Assembly (NCBI GenBank): GCA_019114005.1
Contig: DXGH01000027.1
Span: 78,002 to 142,001 of the forward strand
Reading direction: 5' to 3'
Length of the DNA stretch: 64,000 nucleotides
Source: Candidatus Acetatifactor stercoripullorum
GTDB taxonomy: Bacteria; Bacillota; Clostridia; Lachnospirales; Lachnospiraceae
Positions 35,202 to 44,586 of the stretch are shown here, in pieces. Position numbers and translations under genes: made by a program. The notes under the pieces were generated by a model, which made no database searches, was not told the DNA's origin, and saw only the letters and a list, made by a program, of their open reading frames with translations. The stretch's first letter is position 1. Every line of letters begins with the position of its first letter.

Positions 35202-35725
35202 ACCAGCATTCCCGCCAAAATCACGCTGGCTATGGTTCCCGCAAGGGTGGCCAGCAAAGCCCCGGTCAGGGTGTACCTGGTTTTGGACACCTTAGCCGCC
35301 AGAAAATAAACGCTCATGGTATAAAAAACCGTCTCCGTACAGCTCATCAGAATAGAAGTCACCATACCCACATAGGAATCGGGGCCCTCATTTTTAAAAA
35401 TATCCAGTACCAATCCCGTTGCCGCAGAGGAGGAAAAAAGCTTTACTGCCAGAAGGGGAATCATCTGGGAGGGAATTTGGGCCACATCTGTGACAGGCGC
35501 AAGCAGCTTTCCCAGCATATCAAAAAATCCTGAGGAGCGCAGCACCCCCACCGCCACCATAAGTCCGATCAGCGTGGGCATGATCTCCACCACTGTTTTC
35601 AGGCCTTCCGCCGCACCCTTCAAAAAGGTCTCATAAACCTTAACTCCCGACACCATTCCATAACCCACCACAAAAAAGATCACCATGGGTATCATAATGT
35701 CGGACATATGTATGATAATCTCCAT
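35198..35725 (-). CDS. spmB: Spore maturation protein B
   Basis: 175 residues, a membrane protein with a nucleoside-recognition (Gate) domain: MIPMVIFFVVGYGMVSGVKVYE, PTLIGLMVAVGVLRSSGFFD, MSCTETVFYTMSVYF. Together with SpmA it is needed for spore core dehydration in Bacillus. It starts eight bases after the spmA stop, so the pair is one transcript. The 3' end overlaps the chemotaxis gene on the plus strand by four bases. Confidence 0.93.
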   Translation of the reverse strand: MEIIIHMSDIMIPMVIFFVVGYGMVSGVKVYETFLKGAAEGLKTVVEIMPTLIGLMVAVGVLRSSGFFDMLGKLLAPVTDVAQIPSQMIPLLAVKLFSSSAATGLVLDIFKNEGPDSYVGMVTSILMSCTETVFYTMSVYFLAAKVSKTRYTLTGALLATLAGTIASVILAGMLV

Positions 35726-35733
35726 ATGCCCCC

Positions 35734-36339
35734 CTATCTGTCCTTTGCCTTACAGTACAAAACGGCTATGAAGGTGCTAAGCAGTGTGGCTAAAATTGCG
35801 GGAGCGATAATAACTGCGGGATTTGCGCTTCCGTATTGACTGCGGTAAGCAATCATATTCACCGGAATCAGCTGCAGGGAAGAAATATTGAGAATCAGAA
35901 AGGTGCACATTTCATTGCTGGCTGCCCTCTCTTTCGCTGCTTTTCCCAGATAAGCAGGATTGCCTCTTTCCTCCTCCAGCTTTGCCAGCGCCTCCATGGC
36001 CTTCAAGCCCGCCGGGGTGCAGGCCCACCCCAGGCCCAGCACGTTTGCAATAATATTCGTAGCTATGTATTCTCTCGCTATATGATTCTTTGGAATTTTG
36101 GGAAACATAAAATTTAAGAAAGGGCCGATACCTCTGGTTAATTTTTCGATGATTCCTGCCTTTTTTGCGATTTCCATCAGTCCCATCCACAGCCCCACCA
36201 CGCCGGCCATGGTAATGCACAGGGAGATGGCCTCTCCGGCGCTGTCTAAGGCAGCGTTGGTCACCTGACTCATCTGACCGGTGCAGGCGGCATAGATTAC
36301 TCCCAGAAGTATCATGAAAGCCCAAATATAATTCAACAT
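35734..36339 (-). CDS. spmA: Spore maturation protein A
   Basis: 201 residues from ATG 36339, where the protein begins MLNYIWAFMILLGVIYAACTG as in relatives; a longer frame to 36375 has no support. Gate-type membrane segments include SLCITMAGVVGLWMGLMEIA and ATNIIANVLGLGWACTPAGL. SpmA and SpmB act together in the forespore or mother-cell membrane during late sporulation. It follows fabH by 67 bases and could be read from the fab operon, which is unusual for a sporulation gene; it may have its own promoter. Confidence 0.93.
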   Translation of the reverse strand: MLNYIWAFMILLGVIYAACTGQMSQVTNAALDSAGEAISLCITMAGVVGLWMGLMEIAKKAGIIEKLTRGIGPFLNFMFPKIPKNHIAREYIATNIIANVLGLGWACTPAGLKAMEALAKLEEERGNPAYLGKAAKERAASNEMCTFLILNISSLQLIPVNMIAYRSQYGSANPAVIIAPAILATLLSTFIAVLYCKAKDR

Positions 36340-36406
36340 AGAAGCGCACGCTCCGCTACCGCATCTTACTGTCAATATATGCGGCTGTTTCGGCGCAAAG
36401 AACCTT

Positions 36407-37369
36407 TTACCACTCCAAAAGAACGCTGCCCCAGGACAAACCTCCTCCGAAGCCTGACAATACGATTTTATCTCCTCTTTTCAGCATACCCTTTTGGTTC
36501 ATCTCATCCAGAAGAATGGGCACGCTTGCCGCGGAAATATTTCCGCAGTGATCAAGGCTTATGGGGAATTTCTCCTCTGAGACCCCCAGCCTTTTGGCAA
36601 CAGACTGCAGGATACGGATATTGGCCTGATGCAGCACAAACCAGGAAATGTCGCCGGCATCCATTCCAGACTGCGCAAGCACACTTTGGATGGATTTGGG
36701 CACTCTGCCCACCGCAAACTTGTACACCTCCTGCCCATCCATATGCACAAATTCAGGCTCTGTGGGATGAGAGACCAAAGGGTTGTTATTGGGTCTTCCC
36801 TTACAGGACAATACATGCCCCTTTGCGCCGTCACAGCCCATATCAAAGGAAAGGACGCCCCGCTCATCCCTCTTTAAAACTGCGGCTCCCGCTCCGTCGC
36901 CAAAAAGTACGCAGGTGCTTCTGTCACTCCAATCCATAATCTTCGACAGAGTTTCTGCGCCCAGAATCAAAGCATTTTGATAAATACCCGCCTGTAAATA
37001 CGCATGGGCTATATGCAGGGCAAACAGAAAGCCGGAGCAGGCTGCATTTACATCAAAGGCCACTGCCCTTTTCGCCCCGATTTTGGCCTGCACCTCACAA
37101 GCCGTGGAGGGAGTCACATAATCCCCTGTGAGAGTTCCCACAATGATGAGCTCGATTTCCTCTCCGGACATGCCTGCATCCTCTAACGCCCTCAGGGCCG
37201 CCTCGCAGCACATGAAGGACGTAGTTTCCTCCTTTGCCAGACGACGTTCCCTGATGCCCGTGCGTGTACGGATCCATTCATCCGAAGTATCCATTATTTT
37301 TGCCAAGTCGTCATTGGTCACTACTGTTTGGGGCAGGCAGCTCCCGGTTCCCATGATTCTGGTTGTCAT
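36407..37369 (-). CDS. fabH: 3-oxoacyl-ACP synthase III
   Basis: 320 residues from ATG 37369 (AGAGGAAAAAAAT upstream), where it begins TTRIMGTGSCLPQTVVTNDDL-like sequence typical of FabH; an ATG at 37387 lies in a repeated junction. The catalytic triad is visible: Cys in NAACSGFLFAL, His in VLHQANIRI, Asn in DHCGNISAAS. It condenses acetyl-CoA with malonyl-ACP, starting fatty-acid synthesis. It is the last fab gene; its partner acpP is at the other end of the cluster. Confidence 0.95.
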   Translation of the reverse strand: MTTRIMGTGSCLPQTVVTNDDLAKIMDTSDEWIRTRTGIRERRLAKEETTSFMCCEAALRALEDAGMSGEEIELIIVGTLTGDYVTPSTACEVQAKIGAKRAVAFDVNAACSGFLFALHIAHAYLQAGIYQNALILGAETLSKIMDWSDRSTCVLFGDGAGAAVLKRDERGVLSFDMGCDGAKGHVLSCKGRPNNNPLVSHPTEPEFVHMDGQEVYKFAVGRVPKSIQSVLAQSGMDAGDISWFVLHQANIRILQSVAKRLGVSEEKFPISLDHCGNISAASVPILLDEMNQKGMLKRGDKIVLSGFGGGLSWGSVLLEW

Positions 37370-37383
37370 ATTTTTTTCCTCTT

Positions 37384-37432
37384 CCATTGAAACTCTCTCA
37401 TTGAAATTCTTTCATTGAAATTCTTTCATGAT
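37384..37432 (-). repeat. Triplicated 14-15-base unit at the NMO/fabH junction
   Basis: On the minus strand TGAAAGAATTTCAA is present twice exactly and once as TGAGAGAGTTTCAA. The first copy encodes the last residues (MKEFQ) and stop of the upstream gene; the third precedes the alternative fabH ATG. Confidence 0.85.
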
Positions 37433-38476
37433 ATCGCTCACATGCTCCAGTTTATCTGCCCTGTAAGCATTGCTCCCGCAAAAGATCAGAGCGTGCTCCA
37501 TATCTCCCTTCGCCGCATTCACAAGGGCCTCCGTAATACAGTAGGGAGTGGACGCAGGATCACAGGTGCTTACGCAGAGATGGCATTTTCCATGGGGAAT
37601 GGGACCCTGGCCGGAACGCCGGACAAAGGCGTTTTCAATGGCCCTGCCGGGCATCCCCACCGGACTTTTCACCAGCACAATATCCTCCCTGCGGGCATGG
37701 ATATAGGCCTCCTTATATTCCATGGGCGCGTCACACTCATAGGTAGTGACAAAACGGGTGGCCATCTGGACGCCGTCCGCTCCCAGATCAAAAGCCCTTT
37801 GGGCGTCCTGTCTGGTATAAATGCCTCCGGCCACAACAACGGGGATATCCTTCCCTTTTTCTCTCCCGCAGTTTTTTACATGCTCTACAATATCCCTGAT
37901 TTCTCTGTCATAGTCCATCTGGTCAGGGTTTTGAAGCTCCTCATAGGAAAATCCAAGATGTCCTCCCGCCTCGGGGCCTTCAATCACCACAAGGTCCGGC
38001 AGTCTTTCATGCTTTTTTTGCCAATAGCGCAGAATCACCTGGGCAGACTTAAGGCTTGACACAATCGGCGCTATCTTTGTGCGGCTTCCCGAAACCAGCC
38101 TGGGAAGATTCATGGGAAGTCCCGCTCCTGAGATAATCAAATCCACCCCCGCCTCCACTGCGGCTTTCACATAATCCTCATACCTTCTGGTGGCCGTCAT
38201 GATATTCACACCGATAATGCCTCCGGCCGCAAGCTTTCTGGCCTTTTGTATTTCTGTTCCGATGACCCTTAAGTTGGTGCCGATAGGGTCTTGGTCAAAG
38301 GAGGCCTCCCGGAAGCCGATCTGTGCCGTGGAAATGATTCCCACGCCGCCCTGGGCTGCAACGGCCCCCGCCAGCCCCGACAGACTGATCCCCACTCCCA
38401 TTCCTCCCTGGATCACGGGAATCCGGGCAGTCAGCTCTCCTATTTTTAAGGGCGGGAAGCTCCTTATGGAGCTCAC
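37412..38476 (-). CDS. FabK/nitronate monooxygenase-family flavoenzyme
   Basis: 354 residues. An FMN TIM barrel: [61 protein letters not shown], and a Cys-rich tail [15 protein letters not shown]. It belongs to the nitronate monooxygenase/enoyl-ACP reductase II superfamily and is a second, longer member beside the true FabK at 41879. The GTG start overlaps the fabZ stop (GTGA). A role in lipid chemistry is likely from its place in the operon; whether it reduces enoyl-ACP, a branched or hydroxylated acyl, or removes nitronates is open. Confidence 0.8.
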   Translation of the reverse strand: MSSIRSFPPLKIGELTARIPVIQGGMGVGISLSGLAGAVAAQGGVGIISTAQIGFREASFDQDPIGTNLRVIGTEIQKARKLAAGGIIGVNIMTATRRYEDYVKAAVEAGVDLIISGAGLPMNLPRLVSGSRTKIAPIVSSLKSAQVILRYWQKKHERLPDLVVIEGPEAGGHLGFSYEELQNPDQMDYDREIRDIVEHVKNCGREKGKDIPVVVAGGIYTRQDAQRAFDLGADGVQMATRFVTTYECDAPMEYKEAYIHARREDIVLVKSPVGMPGRAIENAFVRRSGQGPIPHGKCHLCVSTCDPASTPYCITEALVNAAKGDMEHALIFCGSNAYRADKLEHVSDIMKEFQ

Positions 38477-38913
38477 GGCTTTTCTCCGCCCACGGCAAAG
38501 GTAAGCTGTGCCTCCACCGCAAGGCGGTCTCCCACATAGGCCTTGGCCTCTCCGATACCGATGGGGCCCTTTACCTTAATGATTTCCGTTTCCAGCCGCA
38601 GCACATCTCCAGGAACCACCTTCTGCCGGAATTTTGCAGAGTTTATGGCTGCAAAGTAGGCGGTTTTTCCCTGAAAATCAGGCTGGCTTAAAATAGCCGC
38701 CGCTCCCACCTGAGCCAGGGCCTCCACAATCAACACGCCGGGCATCACCGGTTCCTGGGGAAAATGTCCCGCAAAATAAGGCTCGTTGTAGGATACACAT
38801 TTTGTGCCCACAGCTCTCTTTCCCGGCTCCAGCTCTTCAATGGTGTCGATCAAAAGAAATGGCTGTCTGTGAGGAATGATTTCCATGATTTCTTTGATAT
38901 TCAGTACCGACAT
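38473..38913 (-). CDS. fabZ: 3-hydroxyacyl-ACP dehydratase FabZ
   Basis: 146 residues from ATG 38913, behind GAGAGGAAAAG. Single hot-dog fold with the catalytic His in [23 protein letters not shown] and the Glu of the same segment, and the start [15 protein letters not shown] typical of FabZ. It removes water from 3-hydroxyacyl-ACP. It lies 13 bases after fabF and is coupled to the next gene. The frame upstream of 38913 runs into fabF and is not used. Confidence 0.95.
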   Translation of the reverse strand: MSVLNIKEIMEIIPHRQPFLLIDTIEELEPGKRAVGTKCVSYNEPYFAGHFPQEPVMPGVLIVEALAQVGAAAILSQPDFQGKTAYFAAINSAKFRQKVVPGDVLRLETEIIKVKGPIGIGEAKAYVGDRLAVEAQLTFAVGGEKP

Positions 38914-38926
38914 TTCTTTTCCTCTC

Positions 38927-40159
38927 TTACTCATATTTTTTAATGAGAATGCTGGCATTATGTCCGCCAAAGCCCAGGGAATTGGACAGGGCATACTTAA
39001 ATTCTCCTGTTACAGCTTCCCTGCAGTAGTCAAGATCCAGCTCTTCGTCAGGAATCCGATAGCCCACCGTAGGATGCAGATACCCTTCCTCAAGCTCCTT
39101 CACGCAGGTGATAAATTCCACAGCTCCCGCCGCACCCAGAAGATGCCCCACCATGGATTTCGTGGAGTTTATTTTTATCCTTTTTGCATGCTCCCCAAAG
39201 CACAGCTTAATGGCCCTGGTTTCAAACAGATCGTTGTGGTGGGTGCTGGTGCCGTGAGCATTAATATAAGTAATTTCTTCCTTTGCAATTCCGGCGTCCG
39301 CCACCGCGTATTCCATGGCCTTGGCTGCGCCCTCGCCATCCTCAGCCGGAGAGGTGATATGATAAGCGTCGCTGGTGCTGCCGTATCCCACAACCTCTCC
39401 GTAGATTTTTGCCCCCCGGCTCAGGGCATGCTCCAGCTCCTCCAAAATCACGATGCCTGCGCCCTCGCCCATAATAAAGCCGCTTCTTTCCTTGTCAAAG
39501 GGAATGGAGCATCTTTCCGGGTCCTCGCTGGCAGAAAGAGCCGTCAAAGCGCTGAAGCCCGCAATGCCAATGGGCGTGATGCTGCTCTCGGTTCCCCCCG
39601 CCGCCATAACCTCGGCCTCCCCGTATTGGATGGAACGAAAGGCCTCGCCTATAGAATGGGTGCCTGTGGCACAGGCTGTCACCACATTGATGCTCTTGCC
39701 CTTTAGTCCGAATTGAATGGACACATTTCCTGCCGCCATGTTGGATATCATCAAAGGAACCATAAGGGGATTTACCCTGGAAGGCCCCTTCTCCAAAAGC
39801 TTTGTATGCTCCCGCTCCATGGCCTGCAGGGAACCAATGCCGGAACCCACCGAAACGCCCACGCGGAAGGGGTCCTCCTTCTCCAGATCAAGTCCCGCAT
39901 CCGCAAGCGCTTCCCCGGCAGCCGCTACCGCGTACTGGCAGAAAAGCTCCATGCGCCTTGCGGCCTTAGCATCCATATACTTTTTTGCATCGAAATCCTT
40001 CACCTCTGCCGCCAGATGGCATTTATAGCCTTGGGCGTCAAACTTGGTGATAGGGCCAAAGCCAATTCTTCCCTCCCGGATTCCCTTCCAAAATGCTTCC
40101 ATGCCGATGCCGATGGGCGTGACGGCTCCCAGTCCGGTAATCACTACTCTTCTGCTCAT
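38927..40159 (-). CDS. fabF: 3-oxoacyl-ACP synthase II
   Basis: 410 residues, the usual size. The thiolase-fold condensing enzyme elongates acyl-ACP with malonyl-ACP. The triad is visible: Cys in [15 protein letters not shown], His in [11 protein letters not shown], His in [17 protein letters not shown]. The ATG has the strongest copy of the recurring leader GCGCAGAAATGAGGG. It is 65 bases after fabG. No accB follows, unlike in many clostridial clusters. Confidence 0.97.
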   Translation of the reverse strand: MSRRVVITGLGAVTPIGIGMEAFWKGIREGRIGFGPITKFDAQGYKCHLAAEVKDFDAKKYMDAKAARRMELFCQYAVAAAGEALADAGLDLEKEDPFRVGVSVGSGIGSLQAMEREHTKLLEKGPSRVNPLMVPLMISNMAAGNVSIQFGLKGKSINVVTACATGTHSIGEAFRSIQYGEAEVMAAGGTESSITPIGIAGFSALTALSASEDPERCSIPFDKERSGFIMGEGAGIVILEELEHALSRGAKIYGEVVGYGSTSDAYHITSPAEDGEGAAKAMEYAVADAGIAKEEITYINAHGTSTHHNDLFETRAIKLCFGEHAKRIKINSTKSMVGHLLGAAGAVEFITCVKELEEGYLHPTVGYRIPDEELDLDYCREAVTGEFKYALSNSLGFGGHNASILIKKYE

Positions 40160-40224
40160 TTTTCCCTCATTTCTGCGCTTTTCAGCCGCATTTCTTCACT
40201 GTTTTCCCTTTTTCTAAGGCTGTG

Positions 40225-40965
40225 TCACATATACATTCCGCCGTCCACAGAAAGCACCTGTCCGGTGATATAGGACGCCTTGTCGCTGGCCAGAAAGGCT
40301 ACCGCCTCCGCCACATCCCTCGGCGTACCCACACGTTTCTGGGGTATCTGGGCCAGCACTGCCTCCTTTGCGCTCTCAGGCATGGCCTGGGTCATATCGG
40401 TGTCAATGTATCCGGGCGCTACAGCGTTTACCGTAACTCCTCTTGCCGCAAGCTCCCTTGCAATACTTTTTGTCAGTCCGATCACTCCCGCCTTGCTGGC
40501 CGAATAATTTGCCTGTCCCGCATTTCCCAACAGTCCGCTGACAGAGGCAAGATTGATGATCCGTCCGCCTCTTTGCTTCAAAAAGGCCCGGTACATGTGC
40601 TTTATAGTAAAGAAGGTTCCCTTCAGGTTCGTATCCATCACCGCGTCAAAATCCGCCTCGCTGATTTTTACTGCCAGATTGTCCCTGGTAATCCCGGCAT
40701 TATTTACCAGAATATCAATACGCCCGTATTTTTCCAGCGCGTTTCGTATCATTTCCCCGCAGGCCTCATAGTCCGCCACAGAGCATTGCACCGCCTCCGC
40801 AGTGCCTCCGGCTTCCGTAATTTCCTTCACCACCCGATCTGCCTTCTCTTTTGAACCGTTGTAATTTACAATGACCGCTGCGCCGTAGCCTGCAAGGGTC
40901 AGGGCAATTTCCCGACCAATGCCCCGGCCTGCGCCTGTCACCAGCGCTACCTTTCCTCTCAGCAT
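40225..40965 (-). CDS. fabG: 3-oxoacyl-ACP reductase FabG
   Basis: 246 residues, a short-chain dehydrogenase. Cofactor motif VTGAGRGIGREIA, NNAGITRDNL, and the Ser-Tyr-Lys triad in INLASVSGLLGNAGQANYSASK. It reduces 3-oxoacyl-ACP with NADPH. Its ATG overlaps the fabD stop by seven bases, with GGAG in the end of fabD serving as ribosome site. Confidence 0.96.
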   Translation of the reverse strand: MLRGKVALVTGAGRGIGREIALTLAGYGAAVIVNYNGSKEKADRVVKEITEAGGTAEAVQCSVADYEACGEMIRNALEKYGRIDILVNNAGITRDNLAVKISEADFDAVMDTNLKGTFFTIKHMYRAFLKQRGGRIINLASVSGLLGNAGQANYSASKAGVIGLTKSIARELAARGVTVNAVAPGYIDTDMTQAMPESAKEAVLAQIPQKRVGTPRDVAEAVAFLASDKASYITGQVLSVDGGMYM

Positions 40966-41870
40966 GGCAATTTCTCCAAATCCTCAATTTTTTCTATAGA
41001 AAACACCCTTACATCTCTATTGATCTTGCGCAGAAAGCCCGACAGCGTTTTCCCCGGCCCGATCTCCACAAAGGTATCCGTCCCATTCGCAATCATGCGT
41101 TCCACGCACTGCTGCCATTTCACAGGAGAAGCCACCTGACGCTTTAACAGATCCTTGATCTGCGCTTTATCTGTCACATAATCCGCCGTCACATTGGAAA
41201 GATAAGGAATCTCTATGTCCTGTACCTCCACTGTGGCCAGCTGCATTCCAAGCTTCTTTGCCGCTTCCCCAAGCATGGGAGAGTGAAAAGGGCCGCTGAC
41301 CTTTAAGGGCACACAGCGTCTGGCTCCGGCCTCCGTCATTTTTTGTGCTGCCTGGGAAACCGCCTCCTCCTCTCCGGTGATCACAATCTGTCCCGGACAG
41401 TTATAATTTGCCACCGACACCTGCCCCGGGGTCTCTTCACAAATACGCTCGATTGTTTCCGGATCCAGTCCCAGCACCGCAGTCATGGCGCCGCCCGAAG
41501 GCACGGCCTCCTGCATAAAGATGCCCCTCTTTCGCACAATCTGAAAAATATCTTCCAGGGCCATAGCCCTGCTTACCGCCAAAGCGCCGTATTCTCCAAG
41601 GCTTAAGCCCGCTGTCACATCCGGGGTAAGGCCTCTTTCCTCCACTGCCTTCCACATGGCAATCTCAGCCGTGAGCATGGCAATCTGCGTATATTCCGTA
41701 ATGTCCAGCCTGTCGTTTTCTGTAAAGCAAAGCTGCGCCACATCCAGTCCGCCCGCTTCCGATGCCATTTCAAACACCTGTCTGCAGACCGGAAAGGCCT
41801 CATAAAAATCCTTTGCCATTCCTGTGTACTGTGCTCCCTGTCCCGGAAAAATAAAAGCTGTCTTACTCAT
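40959..41870 (-). CDS. fabD: Malonyl-CoA:ACP transacylase
   Basis: 303 residues from ATG 41870 (GAGGG five bases upstream, formed around the fabK stop codon). It loads malonate onto ACP. Motifs: AFIFPGQGAQYTGM, catalytic Ser in TAGLSLGEYGAL, His in VSGPFHSPMLG, and FVEIGPGKTLSGFL. The longer frame to 41882 has no ribosome site. Confidence 0.96.
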   Translation of the reverse strand: MSKTAFIFPGQGAQYTGMAKDFYEAFPVCRQVFEMASEAGGLDVAQLCFTENDRLDITEYTQIAMLTAEIAMWKAVEERGLTPDVTAGLSLGEYGALAVSRAMALEDIFQIVRKRGIFMQEAVPSGGAMTAVLGLDPETIERICEETPGQVSVANYNCPGQIVITGEEEAVSQAAQKMTEAGARRCVPLKVSGPFHSPMLGEAAKKLGMQLATVEVQDIEIPYLSNVTADYVTDKAQIKDLLKRQVASPVKWQQCVERMIANGTDTFVEIGPGKTLSGFLRKINRDVRVFSIEKIEDLEKLPC

Positions 41871-41878
41871 TTTTACCC

Positions 41879-42808
41879 TCATTTCTCTACGCCCAGCAGC
41901 CTGCTGCCGTCCGTCATGATTTCCTGGATAATCTCCTCACAGGTCTGCTCCTTATGTATGAGACCGGCGATCTGTCCGGCCATCACAGTGCCGCCTGTTA
42001 CATCCCCCTCCATAACCGCCTTTCTGAGAGACCCCAGGGTAAGCTGCTCCAGCTCCTCCAGTCCGGCTCCTTCCTTTTCCAGACGCACATATTCTCTTGT
42101 CATCTGATTGCGGATACAGCGGATGGGGTGCCCGTGTGACATCCCTGTCACTTCCGAGTCGATATCCTTCGCCCGGATAATACGCTCCTTATACTTCTCA
42201 TGGGTGATAGCTTCCTTCGCCACGCAGAAACGGGTGCCCATCTGCACTCCCTCTGCTCCCAGCATAAAGGCCGCTGCAAAGCCTCTCCCGTCGCCAATGC
42301 CCCCTGCTGCAATTACAGGAATGGACACTGCATCCACTACCTGAGGCACCAGCGTCATAGTGGTGGCAGAGCCGATATGGCCGCCGGACTCCATGCCTTC
42401 TGCCACCACAGCATCCGCCCCCGCTCTCTCCATCAGCTTTGCCATGGCAACGCTGGCAACCACCGGAATTACCTTTACCCCAGCTTCCTTCCAAAGAGGC
42501 ATAAACTGCGCCGGGTTTCCCGCGCCGGTGGTCACTGCCTTTACGCCTTCCTCCACAACGATCTGCGCCACCTGGGCAGCGTTAGGGTTCATCAGCATTA
42601 CGTTTACGCCAAAAGGCTTATCCGTCAGCTTTCTGGTTTCTCTGATCTGCTCTTTTACTACCTCCGGGGGTGCGCTGGCAGCTCCGATAATCCCAAAGCC
42701 TCCGGCGTTGGACACCGCCGCAGCCAGATGGCATTCCGCCACCCAGGCCATACCGCCCTGAAGAATAGGGTATTTGATTCCAAGTAATTCGGTGATACGT
42801 GTTTTCAC
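41879..42808 (-). CDS. fabK: Enoyl-ACP reductase II
   Basis: 309 residues from GTG 42808, with GGAGG six bases upstream. An FMN-dependent TIM barrel: YPILQGGMAWVAECHLAAAV, NVMLMNPNAAQ, VVAEGMESGGHIG and IAAGGIGDGRGFAAAFMLGA. It reduces trans-2-enoyl-ACP with NAD(P)H, replacing FabI in many Firmicutes. It lies directly after acpP and before fabD, the standard clostridial order. The frame upstream of the GTG overlaps the acpP end and is not used. Confidence 0.94.
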   Translation of the reverse strand: MKTRITELLGIKYPILQGGMAWVAECHLAAAVSNAGGFGIIGAASAPPEVVKEQIRETRKLTDKPFGVNVMLMNPNAAQVAQIVVEEGVKAVTTGAGNPAQFMPLWKEAGVKVIPVVASVAMAKLMERAGADAVVAEGMESGGHIGSATTMTLVPQVVDAVSIPVIAAGGIGDGRGFAAAFMLGAEGVQMGTRFCVAKEAITHEKYKERIIRAKDIDSEVTGMSHGHPIRCIRNQMTREYVRLEKEGAGLEELEQLTLGSLRKAVMEGDVTGGTVMAGQIAGLIHKEQTCEEIIQEIMTDGSRLLGVEK

Positions 42809-42875
42809 AATCTGCCTCCTGCTCTCAACATCCGCCTGCGCGGTTCTTACTTCTGCATCCGCCCTGACGGACGCT

Positions 42876-43106
42876 TTACTCCACACCCTTACTCTTCATA
42901 TATTCCATAAGATCGCCCACTGTGGATATTTTTTCCAGATCCTCAGAGGGAATCTCAATGCCGTACTCCTCTTCAAAGGCCATAACAAGCTCAAACAGAT
43001 CCAAGGAATCCGCATTCAGATCCTCCTTAAAGGAAGAGCTCTCCGTAATCTCTACGCCTTCCAGATTTAACTGCTCTGTAATAATCTCTTTTACTCTTTC
43101 AAACAT
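42876..43106 (-). CDS. acpP: Acyl carrier protein
   Basis: 76 residues, acidic, with the phosphopantetheine Ser in LNADSLDLFELVMAFEEEYG. It carries growing acyl chains for all fab enzymes downstream. AAAGGAG precedes the ATG. It is the first gene of the fab operon, behind a strong promoter and a FabT-like palindrome. Confidence 0.97.
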   Translation of the reverse strand: MFERVKEIITEQLNLEGVEITESSSFKEDLNADSLDLFELVMAFEEEYGIEIPSEDLEKISTVGDLMEYMKSKGVE

Positions 43107-43138
43107 GTTTATTCTCCTTTATTCTATGTTTCAAATTA

Positions 43139-43179
43139 TTTGATATTCAAAGTATATGGGGTGAAAAAGAATTTGTCAA
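43139..43179 (-). promoter_or_regulatory. fab operon promoter with FabT-like operator
   Basis: TTGACA (43174-43179), 17-base spacer, TATACT (43151-43156). TTTGA-ATA-TCAAA (43139-43151) covers the transcription start and resembles the FabT/FabR (MarR-family) palindrome; a further TTTGAAAC half-site follows downstream. Confidence 0.7.
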
Positions 43180-43192
43180 GAAGAATCTGTCA

Positions 43193-43242
43193 GAAAAACA
43201 GCACCGGCGGCATGATCCAAAAAGGACCTATGCCGCCGGCAC
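43193..43242 (-). terminator. Terminator after the PAS chemotaxis gene
   Basis: CCGGCGGCAT arms (43204-43213 and 43230-43239) with a 16-base loop, then TGTTTTTC on the minus strand. Confidence 0.8.
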
Positions 43243-43258
43243 ATCTTCTAATACCCTT

Positions 43259-44206
43259 TTAATACCCGTTTACAATTTCCTGAAGGGCTTTTGCCTGCTC
43301 TTCAATGAGCTTGCCGGTCCGGGAGTTTTCCCCTGCAATGGAGGAGTTTTCCTGTACCACGCCCGCAATCTGCCCAAGGCCCTGGTTCACCTGCTCTATG
43401 GTGCCGGCCTGGGTTGACATTTTCTCATTGATGCTGTTAATGTTTTCCCTTACCTGATTCATCAGATTTACAATTTCCTGCAGGGTTCTGTCCGTTTCTT
43501 CCGTAATTTCATTGCCGTTTTCCACCGCCTGAAGAGTCGTTTCAATCAGCTGTCTGGTATCCTTGGCAGCTTCTGAGCTCTGGGCCGCCAGCTTTCCGAT
43601 CTGATCAGCCACAACGGCAAAGCCCCGGCCCGCTTCTCCGGCCCTGGCCGCCTCAATGGAGGCGTTTAACGCAAGGAGGTTTGTCTGCTCCGTTGTCTTG
43701 TCCAGACTTTCCGCATTCAGCTTAGTGTGGTCTGCAATCTCCCCAATGGTAGCCGCCAGCTCCTGAATAGCGGCAGTCTGCTCATTTGCACCGTCCGACA
43801 GCTTATAAGCTCTTTCCGAGGAATCCGCAGCATATTCCACAAGCCTGCTGCAGGCCTCCTCCGCATGGGAAATCAGCTCCTGCTGCATATGTATGGCGCT
43901 CTGCAGGGTGGTAATATCCTGCACCACCTCAATATGCCCGCAAAGCTCTCCGTTTTTATCGTACAGCTTATTCACATCCACCATGTAGTCCGACCCGTTC
44001 TGGTCGAAATAGGTTTCCGTGATTCCTCTGTTTAAGCATGCGATTCCGCAGTCCTGGGTGTTACAGATTTTCGCCCCCCAGCTGCTGCAATGCTTTCCCA
44101 GGCTGTCCGCTCTGGTGATATGCAGCATTTCCTCCACCGGCTTATTGATAAAGGTCCATTTCATGTCCTTATCTGTCACCGAGATGGGAAAAGGAATGGT
44201 ATCCAA
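43259..44206 (-). CDS. PAS-domain chemotaxis transducer with disturbed N-terminus
   Basis: 315 residues from a TTG. A PAS domain ([20 protein letters not shown], with [19 protein letters not shown]) is followed by the MCP signalling hairpin ([33 protein letters not shown]). No membrane segment is seen, so it is a soluble receptor, perhaps haem- or redox-sensing by the Cys cluster. The codons just upstream of the TTG still read YESIL as in relatives, and ten codons upstream an in-frame ATG begins MEKRE and is then cut by TAA. The TTG lacks a Shine-Dalgarno, so expression may be poor or the gene inactive. Confidence 0.75.
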   Translation of the reverse strand: MDTIPFPISVTDKDMKWTFINKPVEEMLHITRADSLGKHCSSWGAKICNTQDCGIACLNRGITETYFDQNGSDYMVDVNKLYDKNGELCGHIEVVQDITTLQSAIHMQQELISHAEEACSRLVEYAADSSERAYKLSDGANEQTAAIQELAATIGEIADHTKLNAESLDKTTEQTNLLALNASIEAARAGEAGRGFAVVADQIGKLAAQSSEAAKDTRQLIETTLQAVENGNEITEETDRTLQEIVNLMNQVRENINSINEKMSTQAGTIEQVNQGLGQIAGVVQENSSIAGENSRTGKLIEEQAKALQEIVNGY

Positions 44207-44258
44207 TATACTTTCATATTATTCCCTTTTTTCCATTCTTTCAACTATTTTTCTCCGC

Positions 44259-44293
44259 AAAAAAACGCCTTCGGCATTTCCTCCGAAAGCGTT
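44259..44293 (-). terminator. Terminator after the coat protein genes
   Basis: AACGCTTTCGG pairs with CCGAAGGCGTT (one T-G wobble) around an eight-base loop, followed by T7 on the minus strand. Confidence 0.9.
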
Positions 44294-44325
44294 TCTTCCG
44301 CTGCAGCCTATCCTCCAAAAGGAGC

Positions 44326-44586
44326 TTAAAGCGTTCCCTGAGTAAAGAGACTTCTCACGTGATCTACCTCTTCCTGCGTCGCTTTGCTTGCAGGCACATA
44401 GTAAGATTTTTCTCTTGCAATCTGATAGAGCTCCTCCTGTGACTGCTCACAGGCATTGCGCATCTGCTTTAACGTCTGTTTCAATTCTTTATTTTCCGAC
44501 TGGGCAATCATCCCCGCATAGCGGACAAGCTCCCCATTGATACCCGCCAGGGTATCTGCTACCATTGTTTTTTCCTGCATCTGCAT
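44326..44586 (-). CDS. CotF-like spore coat protein
   Basis: 86 residues from ATG 44586, with GAGGG five bases upstream. A four-helix Coat_F type domain: VADTLAGINGELVRYAGMIA, KQTLKQMRNACEQSQEELYQ, ending KATQEEVDHVRSLFTQ. Such small proteins are in the outer spore coat of Clostridia. It follows the 61-residue coat-like gene by 38 bases. The GGGCAGAAATGAGGG leader matches the recurring motif. Confidence 0.8.
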   Translation of the reverse strand: MQMQEKTMVADTLAGINGELVRYAGMIAQSENKELKQTLKQMRNACEQSQEELYQIAREKSYYVPASKATQEEVDHVRSLFTQGTL

